Shown here: positions 5,949 through 6,832 of the stretch, one piece after another
Layout: each line of letters opens with the position of its first letter
Position numbering within the stretch: the first letter of the stretch is position 1
Assembly: GCA_036835375.1 (NCBI GenBank)
Contig: DAITMB010000195.1
Span: 1-6,832, forward strand
Source: JANQTF01 sp036835375
GTDB lineage: Bacteria; Bacteroidota; Bacteroidia; J057
Reading direction: 5' to 3'
DNA length: 6,832 nt
Notes under the pieces: generated by a model
Told to the model about the DNA's origin: nothing
Seen by the model: the letters and a program-made list of their open reading frames with translations, nothing else
The model's database searches: none
Made by a program: the position numbers and the translations under genes

Positions 5949-6775
5949 TCATCCAATCGACAATAAGGCCGCAAATCCCCCTCACAGCTCAGGACTTGCC
6001 CCGCAATCCTGCGGTATTGTCGGTGGTGGGCACCTTGACATCGCCCCTAAGCAGACATCAGCCATTGTCGAATCCCGATAAGTTGGGAAAGGACATCTTC
6101 AGTCTGGCCAAAAAGTCCGTAGAGCTCATGGGCGAAATCGGCCTGATTGAATATAATAAGACAAAAAAGGACGAAATCACCGGAGCATTTTTATTTCTCA
6201 ATGGGCAACATAGCCTCCAGAACGCCCAGTATGAAAATGGATCAGGAAAGCAGACCCTCCAAGCACTGAGCGGCACGCTCAAAATCGTTGCGAGTACCCA
6301 AGCACCCAAAACGCCCGGTGCTAATTTCTTCGAATTCGGCATAGGATTGACGGACTCTTACGGGAAATGGGCAGCGTTGACAGAAAAAGAAAATTACGGT
6401 CTTGTGGATTTGATTAGCCCTGTGAAGACCACCCTCAGCACGATTCAAAACTTGGCCAAGTCCAGAGAACAGGTTCCGTCCTTCGTGTCCGACGGGATTG
6501 GACTGTTTAATGCCGGACTATCTGGGGCTCAAGCCTTTCAATCTTTTCATGATCCCAATGCCAAAGTCACCCAAAAAGCCTTGAAAATGCTCGGAGCCGT
6601 GGGAGAAATGAGCAAAGCCGTTCTGAAATTTTTTCCTGCCGCGCAGATGGGAGCCTGGACCAAAGGCATCGAATGCTTCTGCCTGATGGTGCAAGTCGCA
6701 GACACAACCGTCACCGTTTATAATGAAATAGAAGGCGCTCATTTGCTTTCCACCCCATCTACTCCGCAAAAATAA
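5945..6775 (+). CDS. Hypothetical protein with internal duplication
   Basis: I do not recognise this 276-residue protein. The ATG at 5945 is used because the frame has no other suitable start after the preceding gene; an ATG at 5690 would overlap that gene by over 200 bases. There is no signal peptide. Residues 1-45 are Pro/Ser/Thr-rich. The rest looks like a run of amphipathic and Gly/Ala-rich helices, with moderately hydrophobic stretches near 128-136, 184-198 and 244-259. Segments 83-112 and 187-216 align as L-F-x-x-G-x4-Q-x2-Q, then K, T and A-L at nearly equal spacing, suggesting a duplicated unit. Only C244 and C246 are cysteines. The texture recalls helical, membrane-associating regions, but no catalytic motif is seen. 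It is probably co-transcribed with the gene before it. Confidence 0.75.
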   Translation: MIIQSTIRPQIPLTAQDLPRNPAVLSVVGTLTSPLSRHQPLSNPDKLGKDIFSLAKKSVELMGEIGLIEYNKTKKDEITGAFLFLNGQHSLQNAQYENGSGKQTLQALSGTLKIVASTQAPKTPGANFFEFGIGLTDSYGKWAALTEKENYGLVDLISPVKTTLSTIQNLAKSREQVPSFVSDGIGLFNAGLSGAQAFQSFHDPNAKVTQKALKMLGAVGEMSKAVLKFFPAAQMGAWTKGIECFCLMVQVADTTVTVYNEIEGAHLLSTPSTPQK

Positions 6776-6786
6776 TCTGCCCCTCT

Positions 6787-6816
6787 GCCTTCGAGAGCCT
6801 CGCCTTCGAGAACCTC
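6787..6816. repeat. 15-bp tandem repeat at the right edge
   Basis: GCCTTCGAGAGCCTC (6787-6801) is followed directly by GCCTTCGAGAACCTC (6802-6816), differing at one base. A second short tandem, GGCATC twice (6818-6829), follows at once. The window ends here, so the repeat may continue. On the minus strand one frame is open from the edge to a TAG at 6759-6761. It reads the repeat as R-F/L-S-K-A units and ends A-E-G-Q-I-I-F-A-E, so a convergent gene tail is an alternative. Confidence 0.6.
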
Positions 6817-6832
6817 AGGCATCGGCATCGGG

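Noticed and set aside
5426..5974. 182-codon minus-strand frame across the sulfotransferase-like gene
   Set aside because: It is an antisense shadow with Arg/Pro/Ser-rich, low-complexity sequence and no family resemblance.

Overview
The window looks like chromosomal DNA of a member of the Bacteroidota, possibly the Saprospiria/Lewinella side of the phylum. The lineage call is inferred from gene style, not from any marker gene. Supporting signs are two exact matches to the Bacteroidota -7 promoter element TAnnTTTG, weak or absent Shine-Dalgarno sequences, a BatA-type VWA protein, and a small sigma factor followed by a membrane protein that begins with a K-L-D-E-L-K-S-L-W type N-terminus. There is no rRNA, tRNA, CRISPR array, transposase or phage structural gene.

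Left part (1-2650): the tail of an unidentified plus-strand gene (about 2-55) is followed by a ComF-family phosphoribosyltransferase (151-858). A perfect 16-bp palindrome covers its start codon. ComF converges tail to tail with a minus-strand BatA-like von Willebrand factor A membrane protein (878-1843). Upstream on the same strand is thiol peroxidase Tpx (2026-2532). A perfect 16-bp-arm hairpin (1934-1970) separates tpx from the VWA gene. Tpx has a TATATTTG promoter element in the spacer it shares with the divergent sigma-factor gene.

Middle part (2656-4992): an ECF-like sigma-70 factor, which must start at GTG or TTG, overlaps by ATGA a four-helix membrane protein that may control it. After a 96-bp gap comes a TraB/GumN-family lipoprotein with the two Gly-x-x-His motifs of the Tiki/TraB fold. 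It ends at a strong intrinsic terminator (4947-4992).

Right part (5000-6832) is the accessory-looking and least explained region. A 216-residue protein has the outline of a sulfotransferase, but both cofactor-binding loops look degenerate. It is followed by a 276-residue protein I do not recognise, which carries a weak internal duplication. Very short open frames that share ATGA stop/start overlaps lie before and between these two genes, so the whole stretch may be a translationally coupled chain. The right edge holds a 15-bp tandem repeat that may be the start of a longer array. This cassette is the best candidate here for something undescribed. ComF, VWA, Tpx, sigma/membrane partner and TraB look like ordinary housekeeping or stress genes.
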